Part shown: positions 44,229 to 56,536 of the stretch, piece after piece
How positions within the stretch are numbered: position 1 is the stretch's first letter
Layout: each line of letters begins with the position of its first letter
Source: Rachicladosporium sp. CCFEE 5018
Taxonomy: Eukaryota; Ascomycota; Dothideomycetes; Cladosporiales; Cladosporiaceae
Direction: 5' to 3'
Assembly: GCA_002077045.2 (NCBI GenBank)
Contig: KZ111141.1
Coordinates: 547,001 to 611,000 of the forward strand
Length of the DNA stretch: 64,000 nt
Made by a program: the position numbers and the translations under genes
Notes under the pieces: model-generated
The model's database searches: none
The model's input: only the letters and a program-made list of their open reading frames with translations
Told to the model about the DNA's origin: nothing

Positions 44229-46762
44229 CTAGTTCCTCGGACCCTCCAGCTTTCCCTCCTTGACCCACACCCTTATAATTTTCCTCCCCTCCGCGATCTC
44301 GACCACAGCCTCCATGTCAAACATCGCATCCTCCCCTTTCTCCTCCACCGCCCACTTCAACTGCTGCTTTGCCTGATTTTTCTCAATCTGCCACTGATCC
44401 AGATTGGCCAATCGCTTCACAAACTCATACACCCACGCGTCCATCGCTCGATCATTGGCCAGACTCAAATCGCTGTACGCAGCATCGTCAAGCAGCTCCT
44501 TCTCTACCGTCTTAAGCTCTCCGCCGAAGAGCTCACTATCCTCGTCGCCCGAGATGATCGTGGTAGTGTAGAACCAGACGTAGTATATTTGCGTCGGCAG
44601 CCAGCCTTCCTTACTTGCTGGCGTGATACGGTCGTGGCATGTACGCATGTAGCGACGCACACGCATCTGGACAATACCTGTTTCTGTCGCGGAAGTAACG
44701 AAGAGCATCCGATTCTTGTCCCTTCCTCGTGATAGCTGAGCCGTTTCGGTGCTCACGAAGGACTCATCCTCGGTGTTGCTTAGACTGGGCATGACCTCCC
44801 AGATGCGCGCTTCGGCAGCTTGGCATGTCTCGAACGGCTCGCCTGCGGCCACCCACTCCTCGAACTGTGGTTCCTCGTTGGGATCGTCGATACCAGCGGC
44901 TATGGAGTATCGGCGCTCAACTTGATAGGCATTGTGGCACCCGTCCTTGACTGTGATCGGAGAGGGAGATCTCGCGACTCGCTCTCCAACCATGTCACGG
45001 ACGAGGTTGGCCCCGTAGATTTCCGCATAATACTGCGCGGCCTGTGTATTGATCGTCTTGCCGGCCTCTGTTGGGCGTGTTGTCTGTGTCTGGTGCTGGA
45101 CATCATTGCTTCGCGGACTGCCAACAACTGTTTGCGAATGCGGAGAAACAGGGGGAGTTGGTGCTCCGCGTGCGAGGTTCGGCTTAGTGTGGACGATGCG
45201 GAATGTTGGTCGCGAGCCTGGTTCTTGAGTCCTGCTTCGAGCGGTTTTCGGTACACCGTTTCGCTCACGTAGCTTTTCGGCGAACAAATGATTGATCTCG
45301 GCGAGGGCGTCCTCATCGCCCTCCATACCTCGTTTGCACAGCTCCACGGATATATCATCGCCGCTCAGGGCATCCTCGACGAACTTCCAGCGCTTGGACA
45401 CCATAGAATGCGTCTTTTCTAAGCCCGTCTGGGCATTGTACGCATCAATGATCTCAGCCCACGACAGGCCATCGACACGCCATTGACATAGCATCAGATC
45501 AGCTGCGGTAATTGGCTCAAATCGAAGTGCCTTGGGTAGCGTGAACTTCTTTGGCAGGCGCTCAGCTTCTTTGACCTTCAGCAATGGTGTCTTGTCATCG
45601 CGCGTTGCATCAATTCGGTCCCTGAGCTCCTGCAGAGCAGTGATAGAGCCACTGAGGACTTCTTCGAGGAGTTCCAAGGTAATCTCCTTGGGCTTGATGA
45701 GCAGCAGAACCCGCAGCCATATGCGCCTCAGTACCTCTTCGCTTCTCACCTTGCCAGTGTCCGCTCGAGAAAGTGCGATGATGCTTGGCCATGTCTCGCC
45801 ATCTTCCTTCCACTTCGCAATCCGGAGGTCTCCAGGAACAATGTCGTACCGAGTACGTGCTCGGTCCCAGCCTTGCAGACCGGACGTCGTGTTGTTGCTC
45901 TTCGTGAGGGACTTGCTGAACCAAGTGGTATCGTTCGGTGCGCGTTGCTCTCGCAAGGGAATGAAGTCTCGCACACTCCTGGTATGACCAGCCGTAGCTG
46001 GTGCAGCAGTAGCAGATCTGACAGCTGCCACGCCTGCGGCACTAGTCATAGAAATCGGACCAGCCCAAGGCGCCGTGGGACTTTCGATCGACGATACGGG
46101 TGCTAGCTGCGGTTTCGCGTCTTCTGTGCATATGCCACTCATGGTTCTTGGTTTTGCCGGAACTGCAGGTGGTCTCATCGCTTCCTCTCGGGCCTCCCAT
46201 GCCTCAGACTCTTCTGCCACGCTCTGAGCTTCCACTGGACCGAAGATGCTGGGCTGCGGAGCTGGCGTATGGTATGCTGGCTTGGGTCTAGAGGGCGCCG
46301 GCTGGCGCAGTGTTGTGGTCCCTCGATATAGCGAGGTCTCGGGATCAGATATGCGAGGATAAGTGCTGGCAGCTCGCGGCCGATGATCGAGCAAACGATG
46401 ATCTTTCTGTACTTCTGCTCTAATCTTCTGCAGAATCGAGGGATCAGGCTTTGCCGTGGGCTTCGGTACAGGCTTGTCAGTCGGCTTGACAGTCCCGGCA
46501 CGCTCATGCGCAGCTGCACTAGTTTTGGGCACTTCGGTTGTGGCACGATGAATAGAAGCATCAACACGGGAGTTCTTTGTATGGTAGTCCTTCGTCTTGC
46601 TCGCGATCGAGGCCCTGCGAGCGATCTCTTCGTTCAACGCCGACGGCTTGGAATCGTTTGTGGTGTCTCTGTGCTTCGATGAGCGCGATGTTTCATCGTA
46701 TCGCTTGTGGTCATCCCGCACCAGCGGAGATCGAGATGTTGGTGTCTCGATGGAGGGAACTA
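44229..46762 (-). CDS. C-terminal exon of the two-repeat protein, copy A2
   Basis: The complete version of the exon cut at the window start in A1, with its stop at 44229..44231. About 844 codons are open. As in the other copies there is no ATG in the first part, so a spliced upstream exon (46843..47730) is likely, with an 80-nt intron at 46763..46842. The two W[KR].DG..W..II motifs are both intact here (for example WKEDGETWPSII and WRVDGLSWAEII). Because the upstream exon is frameshifted, this exon could be translated only if that shift is an error or if an internal ATG is used. Confidence 0.6.
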
Positions 46763-46842
46763 CTGTAGGCTCCCTTCGCGCCTCTCGGGCGCCTCTCCCT
46801 AGTGCGGAAGGGCTAAAAAAGACGGTGCGGTGGTGTCGTCAC

Positions 46843-47730
46843 GAGTCCGGCGCTTCGCAGCCTCGCGCATGAGCCTGCTATCCTCCATGGCCTTCGCAAT
46901 AGTAGTCTTGGCAGCCGTCTCTTTCTCGCGATCAGCCAACGATGGTGCTGTCTCCAGTGTGAGAGTCATCTGGAGGTCCGTATCCTCATCGTCCGAGTCA
47001 TCAATCTGCACAAATGGTCCGCGCCCTTCCGTCTTCACTTTGGCGCCGTCTCAGGATTTCTCGCCACTGGTGCAGGTGTGGCTTGCAGTATCGCTCCAGC
47101 AGCATTCCCCAGATTGAGTCGTCCGCCGAGTGTCGATGGAAGCGATGACTTGGGTGCGGCTGGCTTCGGTGCGCCCAGTACGCTTGCGAAGACTCCATGA
47201 GTGCGTGGTGGGGTGTTGCTCAGTCTGTCGTGCGCATGTCCGAAGTACTTTGGCTTGATCGGAGTTGTAGCGCGGTATGCTGGCGGTGCTGCTTTGCGGT
47301 GTGAAGATGGTGGGACGTAGCTCGATCGAGCTGTGTTTGAGCGGTTGTGCTTGACAGCGGGAGCGTGGTGATCGTCCTCGTCGTCCGAGCTCACTATGTC
47401 AATGATGTTCGTCGCCTTTCTTGTTTTGTCGTTAAGCTTCATCGTCTTCGAGCCGAAGCTGCTACGACCTTGCTCGAGAGTCGGAGATCCTCTCTTTTTG
47501 CCGGTGGTCGATGAGCTAGTATGCCCTGCGGATGCTGCTGAAGACGTGGTGAAGTCGCCCGCGGGCTGTTTCCTAGCAGCTTCAGTTGCCAGAGCATTGA
47601 AGTCCCATGTACTGTTACCGCCAAAGCCTCCGAGGAAGGACGACGGCAATGCACGAGGCTTCTTTAGAGGGACCTGCGGCTGATCTTCTCTTGAAGGAGC
47701 TTCACCTCTGTATGGCGTGAAGATTGACAT
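46843..47730 (-). pseudogene. N-terminal exon of the two-repeat protein gene, copy A2, with a 1-bp frameshift
   Basis: Same sequence as 2600..3487. The ATG is at 47730 and the frame stops at 47035..47037 after 231 residues. The base lost relative to B lies near 47035-47043 (B reads through GCAAAACTG where A has CCAAAGTG). Confidence 0.6.
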
Positions 47731-48655
47731 CGTGCTGGTGGTTGTGTGATAGAGGTCGAAGCGTGCTTGGGTGTTGCGGAGGTGTCGTGAGAGTGTAGGT
47801 GGATGGAGTGGAGGTCGACGGTGCTTCTCAGCTATCTTGTGCTTGGTGATCCTATCACGTGCGTAACGTAGTCGTCGTTAGAGTGACTTGTGGTCAGTGC
47901 AACAAATGCTCAGTGCGTGCCAGAGGTGGGTGTCGCGAGTAGGCTCTCCTTTACAAGATCTTGGGGTTGTGTGCTGGTAGAAGCCATATATTTTACTAGT
48001 GATGTCTTACGAGGGAGCAAGGTGGCAGAGGAGGAATGGGGCGAACACGTAATAGTGGAACAGAAGAGGTGAAGCTGCAGCAACGCCATCAATTGGCGGC
48101 ATGTGATATACTCAGCAGCGTGGCTCGTGTCATCATCACTCACTGAGGACTGAGGAGTGATGTCGACTTCGTCCGCTTCTCGAAAGACATCCTTCTCTTC
48201 ATCTGGCGTAGACTTCTTCAGGCCGTATCCTCGACAAGTGGCTACCTTGGCATGATCGACCGTGCCTGACACCCGTCGTCATGAGTTGCAAGTGCTAGAG
48301 CTTAGGCATGATGGACTGCTGAAGCATCGGTATGGGCGTAGTAGGTGCTCTCTTCGATCCCATGGCAGCCTCTTGCGCATCGTCGCCCGCTCCAGCGTCT
48401 CTGGTCGCTGCGCAAGACTTCGTCCGGTGTTTGACAGCATCAGGGTCTTCACCGAGAGAGTTCTCCGCAGCCCAGTGGTATACTATAAGTGTCAGCGACC
48501 AGTGCTGGCGTGCGCATATTCTCGAGTGCGTTTCGCCGTGATCTGCCGATCGATGCGCACCGACTGCGGCCACTGTGGTCCATCGACGGCAACCCGATGT
48601 AACCCGTACTTCAAGGTGATTTCGGTCCATGTGGCACACTACCGCCGATAGACGT
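47731..48655. other. Intergenic region (A2)
   Basis: Identical to 3488..4412; no gene seen. Confidence 0.6.
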
Positions 48656-49589
48656 TCAGCGGTCGTTCTCAGCACTCAGCTCAGCCATCAGCCCACCCGC
48701 ATCCCTTCTCTTCTCGTCCTCCTCCAACTTCCTCTTTACAAGCGCATCGAGCATCTTCACCTTCTCCAGCGCCTTCGTCGTACATGTGATCATGCTCAAG
48801 CCGTCCACAGGCGCCCCACCATACTTAGCAATCTGGCACACCTCCCCAAAACGATTGATGCTGATCACAATCTCGCCCTCTCTACACTGCTCCTCCAACA
48901 ACGTAGAGTCAAGCAACATGATCATCCCACCCTCGTAGTACCCGAAACTGATACAGAATGGTTGATGCTGCATCGAAAGCCTGACGGGCTCTCGTTCCCG
49001 AGAGTCAAAGACATGCACGTCCTCGCCATGCACCTCAAAGTCTGGCCGTCGGAAGTGCAGCAATGCCGCTACTAAAGCGATGCAGCTCGCGTCTACGAGG
49101 TTGCCATCATGATCGAGTACATGTATGTCAGCGCGTATGTGGAAGCACTTCTGGCCCGCAATGATGCACAGACTCTCTGTGTCCAGCGCGCCGGACCGTC
49201 GGATCGTCTTCTCTAGAATGCGGGAAAGCAGCATCTCAGTCTGGTCTTGACTATGGCCATTAGTCAGACGCATTACCCAAATCCTTCCATGCGAGGCAGA
49301 CTTACCGTCCCACCTCGAATGCCGGCGACGCTAGAGGCGATAATTCCGTCGAGATCGTGAAGATGCCGTCGAACTTGCGGTCCTCGGAGGACTTCACGAC
49401 TTCGGCGGAGATTTTGGCGAGGACGCGAGTCTTGCCCAGGGAGACGTCTGCGACGCCATACTCGTCGCCGAAAGTCAAATTGATGGGTCTGAAGGCATCG
49501 AAGTCTCTGCGGTCGAGGCGAACGCCTTCGCGGAGGGCTTGAAGGAGGAAGGCGCGAGCGTTCGTCGAAAGCTCGGCTTCGCGTGGCAT
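48656..49589 (-). CDS. RRP45: Exosome complex component RRP45, copy A2
   Basis: Exons 49306..49589 and 48656..49250, identical to the A1 copy and encoding 292 residues. The RNase PH-fold motifs described for A1 are present. It is a structural subunit of the nuclear and cytoplasmic RNA exosome. Confidence 0.9.
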
Positions 49590-49725
49590 GCTTGGAAAGG
49601 ATCGGATGCTATCGTTCAGGCATTGGTGATGTTTACGGAATGGTACAGGGTTGCGGAAATTTGTAGCCCGTTTGCTGGACGTGAAGTTCGAGATCGCCCG
49701 ATTGGGCAGCCATAAGCGGGTCTTT

Positions 49726-49764
49726 CTGCCAGTCGCAACGAAGTGAATCCGTTGCGACTGGCAG
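49726..49764. repeat. Perfect 15-bp inverted repeat (hairpin), A2
   Basis: Same hairpin as 5483..5521, in the divergent RRP45-CWC15 promoter. Confidence 0.85.
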
Positions 49765-49867
49765 AGCAGCACACCACTAAACCCCATCTACAATACACAA
49801 CTTACCACACGACCTCTTCACCTCTAGTACCATGACTCAATAGCACTCACACTCGTGACGCGCAGAT

Positions 49868-50620
49868 ATGACGACCGCACACAGACCCACATTCGACCCA
49901 GCACGCGGCAAAGATGCACAGCGCGGCGAGGCATATCATCAGCGATTGCTGCCCGCGCACAAGACGCTCAAGTACCGATCAGCAGCTCAAGGCGCACCGA
50001 ATGACCAAGCGAGACGAGACCTAAAGACGGAGCTACTGCGATCAGAGCGAGAGTACTACGCGAAGAAGGAAGGACGCACGTTGCCCGTGGATGAGGATGA
50101 GGATGTTTTGGAGAAAGAGACGCTCTTGATCGAGGGGGATGCGGGTACTGGAGGGGTGAAGCGCAAGCACAGCGACATTGCGGCAGGTGAGGAGGGTGCA
50201 GACGCAGATGAGGAAGACTACGAGGCCAAGAAACGCCGCGTCCTCGCCGAAACAGCAGACATCGACGCCGACTCCGACGCCTCAGCCTCGTCGTCAGAAT
50301 CCGACTCCGAGTCCGAGGACGAAGAAGCAGTTCTCATGCGCGAGCTGGCCAAAATCAAAGCCGAACGCGCGGAAACGGCTGCCAAAGAAGCTGCCGAGCA
50401 AGCGAAACGCGATGAGGAGCAACGGGAGAAGGACATTGCGCTGGGTAACCCGTTGTTGAATAAGACGGCGGATTATGGGGTGAAGCGACGGTGGGACGAT
50501 GATGTGGTGTTCAAGAATCAAGCTAGGGGGACAGAGGAGAGGGGAAAGGAGAAGCGGTTCGTGAACGATCTGTTGAGGAGTGATTTTCATCGCAAGTTTA
50601 TGGATCGGTATGTGCGGTGA
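49868..50620 (+). CDS. CWC15: Pre-mRNA-splicing factor CWC15, copy A2
   Basis: Identical to the A1 gene: 250 residues, single exon, both conserved family ends intact. A Prp19-complex-related spliceosome component acting in the nucleus. Confidence 0.95.
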   Translation: MTTAHRPTFDPARGKDAQRGEAYHQRLLPAHKTLKYRSAAQGAPNDQARRDLKTELLRSEREYYAKKEGRTLPVDEDEDVLEKETLLIEGDAGTGGVKRKHSDIAAGEEGADADEEDYEAKKRRVLAETADIDADSDASASSSESDSESEDEEAVLMRELAKIKAERAETAAKEAAEQAKRDEEQREKDIALGNPLLNKTADYGVKRRWDDDVVFKNQARGTEERGKEKRFVNDLLRSDFHRKFMDRYVR

Positions 50621-51293
50621 GGAACTGAAGCCGATACCTGGCGCTGGGGTGTCACGAGAGAAATGTCAGCTGCAGGGCCCAATTTCCTGGTATGTAACGT
50701 TCAGGCGCAGGATTTGCGCACCTGCTTGCAGCCGTGAAAAAGTCTAGTTGGAGACGACTCTCCAATTCGTGGGCTCCACACGTCTGGACATCGGAGATCA
50801 GCTTGAGCGTCTCGATTGTCACAGGCTGCGAATACCGGCGGTTCGGATTGCCACTGAGCTTCTCAAGTGTAGCGATGCAGGCGGGACGAAGTCTGCTGCA
50901 CTTGTAGATGTTGAGCCCGGAACAGCTTTGTACATTGTGCAGACGGCAACCAATTTGTGAGCGACGTGCAATGGTCCGGCGTTATCATTGCGCCCTTCAG
51001 CGTCCTCAGCGAGAGATTGTCAAAAAGCGTGCCTCTCCGGTTCTAGGTTGGGTCAGAGTGCACTTCTACAAGCACCTCCATACATACAAGTATGAGGTAG
51101 TGAGGCTTATGAGATAGAGAATAGAGAGTTTGATAGGTTTCCTCATTTAGACTCCCGACCCCACACTTCAGCTGTCATTTGACGTTCCTACGCTAGTAGC
51201 GCGATAGAAAGCTTACCGCAATGCACGCTGCTGTTGGCTCGCTTGTGTGACGGCTCGCAGCCACCATATCACTACCGCGTGCAGGCGTCCGGC
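50621..51293. other. Intergenic region between CWC15 and kinase (A2)
   Basis: Identical to 6378..7050; no gene seen. Confidence 0.6.
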
Positions 51294-53417
51294 ATGGACG
51301 ACGACCGCGCCGCACCGGCGGGCGATGCTGGTGATTCGCAACGGAACCAGGAGCGGCATCTTTTGGATCAGTCACAGGGGCAGGGGGGTAATAAGATACG
51401 CGACAGCACTGTTCAGGATATAGAGGATCGCAAGGAATTCGGGGAGGGGAGGAGAGGATCGCGTGCAGTGTCAGTGTCAGAGGGAGATCCTGCAGCACTT
51501 CCGAACATAGCAGCGGCCTTGGATCAATTGATACAACCACGAGCATCGCCGTCCCAAGGACTACCAGGACGACACTCGCGGCAGCAGAGCGCCGGACTTC
51601 ATCTTGAAACGAATGTAAATGCGCTCCTACCAAGTCTTGCATCAGGTCAACGGAGTCCTCCAGCGATACACGAGACACTCGCGCAGACCGCACTGCACGC
51701 ATCCGCGACTGCGCCGCCCGGCAACCTCCCGATCATGGGCTCCTCGCTTCGATCAAACCCGTCTGCCAGTAGCATTGGTTCATATTCGCTATCGCCCGGC
51801 TCCGCGAACTCATTACTGCCTTCTCCGTATCTGGCAGCCATGGCAGATCTTACACCCTTGCCGTCTCCTCTAGTTATCAGCGGAGGTGAGGTCGCGCCGT
51901 GGAAGAAAGGACGTGCTGGGACGCCAGGGTCCAGCAGACATGGATCAATTGACGATGCGACACCGATCGCAGGCCGGTCGTCCTCTTTTCCAACATCGCC
52001 CAACTCTCCGAACAGGAAGAAGAAGGGTTATGGTAGTCTGCTCTCTGCTGCGGTCGAAGCGTCGTCAGCCACCAACGCATCCGCAGCGCAGACGAACGAG
52101 CAAACGGCAAAGTCACAACACGGCCGTAATCGCAGTATCTCAGATTTCGTGCCAGAGCAGCTACAGAATGTTAGGCAACGTCATGTCACGTTTGGCAATG
52201 GCGACGTGCCTAGCAGAGAATATCACATGCAACGCGAGGCATATCTCGCAGCTCAAAGAGGTCTCACATTACCAGCCGCGCAAGCTGCACAAACGCTGCC
52301 TAGTCCGCCGCCGAGTAACACCAGCGTGGCTGAGAGCGATGACCCAGATGAGGATGCTGATGCGATGGACGAGGGTGAAGATGCCGCGAGTGTTTTTCAA
52401 ATACAGTGTGGGATCAACAATCGGAAACGAAAGTTCAGAGAGATACGGGAATTGGGTCAGGGCACCTTCTCGAAAGTCATGCTGGCCACGAGTGAGCGCA
52501 TACGATCGAGATCGAATTCCTCAGACAACGAGCGTAGTCTGGACCCAGCACAGCTTGTCGCAGTGAAAGTGATTGAGCATGGGCCAGCTGGCGGCGCAGA
52601 CGCGCAACGGATAGAGATCAGTCTGAAGCGCGAGATCGAGATGCTGAAGAGTGTATCGCATCCCTCACTCGTACAGCTTAAGGCTTGCGAGTACCAGCCT
52701 ACGCGAACATTACTAGTCCTCAGCTACTGCCCCGGCGGCGACCTCTTTGATCTCGCAAGCGCGAACCGCGAAGTCCTCACATCACCTGTAGTGCACCGCA
52801 TCTTCTCGGAACTTGTCAGCGCAGTGCGCTACCTCCATCTCAACTATATCGTACACCGCGACATCAAGCTCGAGAACGTGCTCGTGAACCTCACTCCAGA
52901 CCAGCTACGCGAGATTCCGGATCCTCTCACTCACCCGACACCAATCGTGACGCTGACCGATCTCGGCCTCAGCCGCCGTATCCCCACACCTCCAGAATCA
53001 CCTCTGCTTACCACTAGATGCGGAAGCGAAGACTACGCCGCGCCTGAGATCTTGCTCGGCCAACCCTACGATGGCAGATTGACGGACGGGTGGGCGCTGG
53101 GCGTGCTGCTGTACGCTCTGATGGAGGGCAGGCTACCTTTCGATGCGCCGCCCGGGAAGCCGGAGCGGAGCCGCAATACGCATCGCATCGCGCGATGCGA
53201 TTGGATCTGGTGTCGCTTCGGAGATCAAGGCGGAGACTGGGATGCTAGTCGAGGCGAGGGATGGGAGGGTGCGAGACTGTGCGTGGAGAGCTTGCTCAAG
53301 AAGGTCAGGATGGGACGGAAGCCACTGGAAGACGTTGAGGCGATGCAGTGGGTGCAGGAGGGGATCCAGGTGGAGGGTGGATTGAAATTGAGGGGCGAGG
53401 CGGGGGATTGTGGGTGA
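51294..53417 (+). CDS. Serine/threonine protein kinase, copy A2
   Basis: Identical to the A1 gene, 707 residues from the ATG at 51294. Kinase motifs (LGQGTFSKV, HRDIKLEN, DLG, GSEDYAAPEIL) are complete. Ortholog not assigned. Confidence 0.85.
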   Translation: MDDDRAAPAGDAGDSQRNQERHLLDQSQGQGGNKIRDSTVQDIEDRKEFGEGRRGSRAVSVSEGDPAALPNIAAALDQLIQPRASPSQGLPGRHSRQQSAGLHLETNVNALLPSLASGQRSPPAIHETLAQTALHASATAPPGNLPIMGSSLRSNPSASSIGSYSLSPGSANSLLPSPYLAAMADLTPLPSPLVISGGEVAPWKKGRAGTPGSSRHGSIDDATPIAGRSSSFPTSPNSPNRKKKGYGSLLSAAVEASSATNASAAQTNEQTAKSQHGRNRSISDFVPEQLQNVRQRHVTFGNGDVPSREYHMQREAYLAAQRGLTLPAAQAAQTLPSPPPSNTSVAESDDPDEDADAMDEGEDAASVFQIQCGINNRKRKFREIRELGQGTFSKVMLATSERIRSRSNSSDNERSLDPAQLVAVKVIEHGPAGGADAQRIEISLKREIEMLKSVSHPSLVQLKACEYQPTRTLLVLSYCPGGDLFDLASANREVLTSPVVHRIFSELVSAVRYLHLNYIVHRDIKLENVLVNLTPDQLREIPDPLTHPTPIVTLTDLGLSRRIPTPPESPLLTTRCGSEDYAAPEILLGQPYDGRLTDGWALGVLLYALMEGRLPFDAPPGKPERSRNTHRIARCDWIWCRFGDQGGDWDASRGEGWEGARLCVESLLKKVRMGRKPLEDVEAMQWVQEGIQVEGGLKLRGEAGDCG

Positions 53418-53894
53418 GTGAGTAAGAGTGCGCGAAGCTCGCGAGCTTAGAGGCGGCACTTTTTGGATCGACAGGACGGTTTTGCTTCGTAAGAGATACC
53501 ACCGCGCTTTATCATTAGTCCGAGGGCTTGGATAGGAAAGCATCAAGAGCGAGATGCAAAAAGAGATCGGCCAGCATGCCGCGAGGCAGATGTGAGAGGA
53601 GCACTGTAAAACTGTGTTTGTGTTTTAGATCTCGTCAATTCTTCGTGTCCCCTTCGAGCATCGCGCTTTCCGCACGCCCAATATTCTCACATTGCCACTA
53701 TTCTCACATCGCCAGAATCAAATTCCGACTAGCCGACCTCGAGGATCTCCAATATTGTGTCTAGGCCCCATCAATCACGGCCGGATCGCCATCTGCGCCC
53801 AAATAATACTACAGCTGCATCTGGACACTGTACATCGATCGACCAACTTGATTCCGGAAAGGACCTATAACTGGGAATTCCATTTCGGTCGAGA
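53418..53894. other. Intergenic region between kinase and SGNH hydrolase (A2)
   Basis: Identical to 9175..9651; no gene seen. Confidence 0.6.
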
Positions 53895-54722
53895 ATGCCA
53901 CCCCTCCACATCGCCGCCCTTGGCTCATCATTCGCCTCTGGGCCCGGCATTGCCCCAGAAACCCCTCCAGCCCGAAGATCCTACTACAACTATCCCTCCC
54001 TCATCTCCCGCTCCCTCTCAGCCAAGCTCTCGGACCTCTCGTCCTCAGGCGCTACTCTACTAAACGTGCTCAATGAGCCGCAGGACTACGCCACCGGCGA
54101 GTCGGCGCCACCGCAGCTGGAGGCTTTGAGCAAAGTTGAGGGCGTGGAGGGGATCGATCTGGTGATGTTGACGGCGGGTGGGAATGACATTGGCATGAGT
54201 AAAGCCATGATTGGCGACGCTGCTAAAGTAGTCTTGAAAGGGGACGAAGACTTCTTGGAGGTGTTCTTAGAGATGCTTGGGCTAGCCCCAGGAGGCCAGG
54301 ATGCTAGAGCAGACTTCACGGAAGTCGAGAAACGTTTCGTGGCGATCATAGATCGCGTCCATGCGCTAGCTCCTAAAGCGAAGATTCTGCTCGTGGAGTA
54401 CATCTCAGTTCTCGGCCCTCAGACCAAAGTCGCGGATGATCAGCCACTGGACTCCAAGCAAATTAGGCACTACCGAAAAATGGCAGACGACTTGGCTGGA
54501 GCGTACGCGAGGGCTGCTGAGCAGAGGAAGGAATTTGTTGAGGTGGTGAGTATGAAGGGGGTGAGTGATGGGCATGCTTTAGGTGGGAGCGAACCTTGGG
54601 TCACGGGATGCACGGAGAAGATGGTGAAGAGTGTTGGAGTGCCGTATCATCCTAATGCTGCTGGGCATGTTGGGGTGGCGAAGGTGGTGGAGGAAAGGGT
54701 CAGGAAGGCGTTGGAGTTGTGA
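53895..54722 (+). CDS. SGNH/GDSL-type hydrolase, complete copy A2
   Basis: 275 residues, single exon, the only complete copy in the window. Block I GSSFASGPG gives the nucleophile Ser near residue 12. AGGNDIG (about residue 95) gives the oxyanion-hole Asn. HPNAAGHVGVAK near the C-terminus gives the catalytic His. This spacing fits the SGNH hydrolase fold, which covers esterases, lipases and acyltransferases. There is no signal peptide or membrane segment, so a cytosolic esterase is likely. The substrate cannot be told. The gene spans the end of the repeated unit: only the first 120-134 codons recur in A1 and B. Confidence 0.9.
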   Translation: MPPLHIAALGSSFASGPGIAPETPPARRSYYNYPSLISRSLSAKLSDLSSSGATLLNVLNEPQDYATGESAPPQLEALSKVEGVEGIDLVMLTAGGNDIGMSKAMIGDAAKVVLKGDEDFLEVFLEMLGLAPGGQDARADFTEVEKRFVAIIDRVHALAPKAKILLVEYISVLGPQTKVADDQPLDSKQIRHYRKMADDLAGAYARAAEQRKEFVEVVSMKGVSDGHALGGSEPWVTGCTEKMVKSVGVPYHPNAAGHVGVAKVVEERVRKALEL

Positions 54723-56285
54723 AGGTAGGGCGTCTTTCACTTCTCGTCCAACGCGATGCCTCGCCACAATTGGATACCATGCCACGCGAGTGACAGAGAC
54801 GCGGACCACTCAGCAAGTCATCGTGAAGGAGAAGACTGATATATGTAGCACCGCGATAGGACGTACGCACCCAAGCTATCGGCGAGTGTTATCTTCTTTC
54901 GCAGCTTTCAGAGGCAGCACTAGCAGCATCTTACTATGCCAGTGCATCCTACATGGGCGGTGTCGATCGCGTAGACCTCTCGAGTGATCTGGTTCTTCCA
55001 TATCTCGCGTACATGCGTACACGAAGCCTCATTGCAGTGTCGTGGACTTGGGTTCGCGTCCTCGAAGTCAATGCTCGGCTCCAACATGACCCTTGCGGAC
55101 TGCATAAGGGATTTCGTTGCTGCATGTGAAGACGAATTTCTTCTTCCGCCGGGCGATGTCAGAGGTCTGGAAAGCTGGATTGGACCATGTTGGTGCAGAC
55201 CTGAAGCGCTCGTTGAGGTGGAAGTCGGTCTATGTCAGTATATCGAGGTGTGCTCATGAGCGCATCTAGGCGACTGTACAAACTAGTGGTCATTAACAAC
55301 TTCATACTGAGCCTACTACAAAACCGCTGCCTCTTATGACTGCGATAGGAAAATCGTAGATCGAAAAATATCAAAGCATGGAAGATAGAGGACGTTGCCT
55401 TGCTCCTGCCATGTTCGCGCGCCCTGATATCTTGCAAGGTAGGCGCGTCTGCCAGTGTGCCTGCTGTCTTCCATGTAGCGTCTCTCCACCCCAATACTCA
55501 TATCTTCTATCTCTATAGCAGCATCGCGTTGATCACAACTCGATTCGTTCATAGTTCATGAGGCGCCTGACCTGGACGAGGTTCTTCGATCCGAGCGCCA
55601 CCACTGGTCGACGGCATGGCGAGAGTTGTCCTTGGCCAGGTGAGTTACCTTTGAAGTCAGTGACTTCAACTGAAGAACACTGACAAGATGCGTAATCGCT
55701 TTCTTATGATGGACTCGTTCGTTACTGATAAAAGTCGTAGGGAGGAAAGCACTTTGATAGACTTTACTGAAAACAAAGGCACGACCCTTGGACACGGCAG
55801 AGCCCAAACGCTGGAACCCAAGCCGCTCTCCAAGGACACCAAGTGTAACCACTAGACTCACAAGACTCCCAATGCTGGGCAACAGGTCTTGTCTGAACGA
55901 CGAGCAGCGCTAGTCAGCGGGCCGACCGTGGACTCTGGACTCTGCACTGTAGATGTTTGATCACATCAGGACATCGGGGAGAGTGGGTGGACCTGCTTGT
56001 TGCACCTGATCATCAACGAGCACTCTCCCCAGATTGTTCAGTACCGGCCTTGTGCCCACCGGATCTGCAGGCGAGCGAGAGGCGAGCCAGATGAAACCGC
56101 TTCTTTTGCACGGAGCAGGGTTTGTCAGGGCGCACACGTGCTGTGCCGCCATGCGCTGCCGAGGATTTTCTGGTTACACTGCATACCTACACGGAGCGAT
56201 CAATGCATTAGACACGGAGCTTACTGACCAAAGTCGTATAGGAGGTACAAGTACATACTGCGCTCTAGTGAAAAGTACAAGCACA

Positions 56286-56292
56286 GGCTAAA
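56286..56292 (+). promoter_or_regulatory. XlnR/Xyr1-type heptamer GGCTAAA
   Basis: An exact match to the GGCTAAA consensus of the fungal xylanase activator XlnR/Xyr1, 434 bases upstream of the xylanase ATG. Confidence 0.4.
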
Positions 56293-56496
56293 TGTGATGG
56301 TTCTAACAAGCCACACAAGAGGTCGCCGCGCGGTTGGCATTCGGAGCTTAACGCGTAAATGCAGGGATCCTCGCCGTGGCGTGCACTGGCGCGCAGAGCA
56401 CTCTATATCCAACAGTATGTAGGGTCTGGCTTCGACTTTTCTACCTGGCAGTCGCTATATCAGGTACGAGGAAAATTGGTGTCACGTTCGCCACTA

Positions 56497-56502
56497 CCCC
56501 GG
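56497..56502 (-). promoter_or_regulatory. CreA-like site (CCGGGG on the minus strand)
   Basis: Fits the carbon-catabolite repressor consensus SYGGRG, 224 bases upstream of the xylanase ATG. The motif is short and could be chance. Confidence 0.25.
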
Positions 56503-56536
56503 AACTGTCTGTCCGCAATGAATACCTGGCAGACAA

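Noticed and set aside
55556..55882. 108-codon minus-strand frame in the gene-poor region
   Set aside because: Hydrophobic start and basic tail but no signal or domain I can support, and no second copy to compare.
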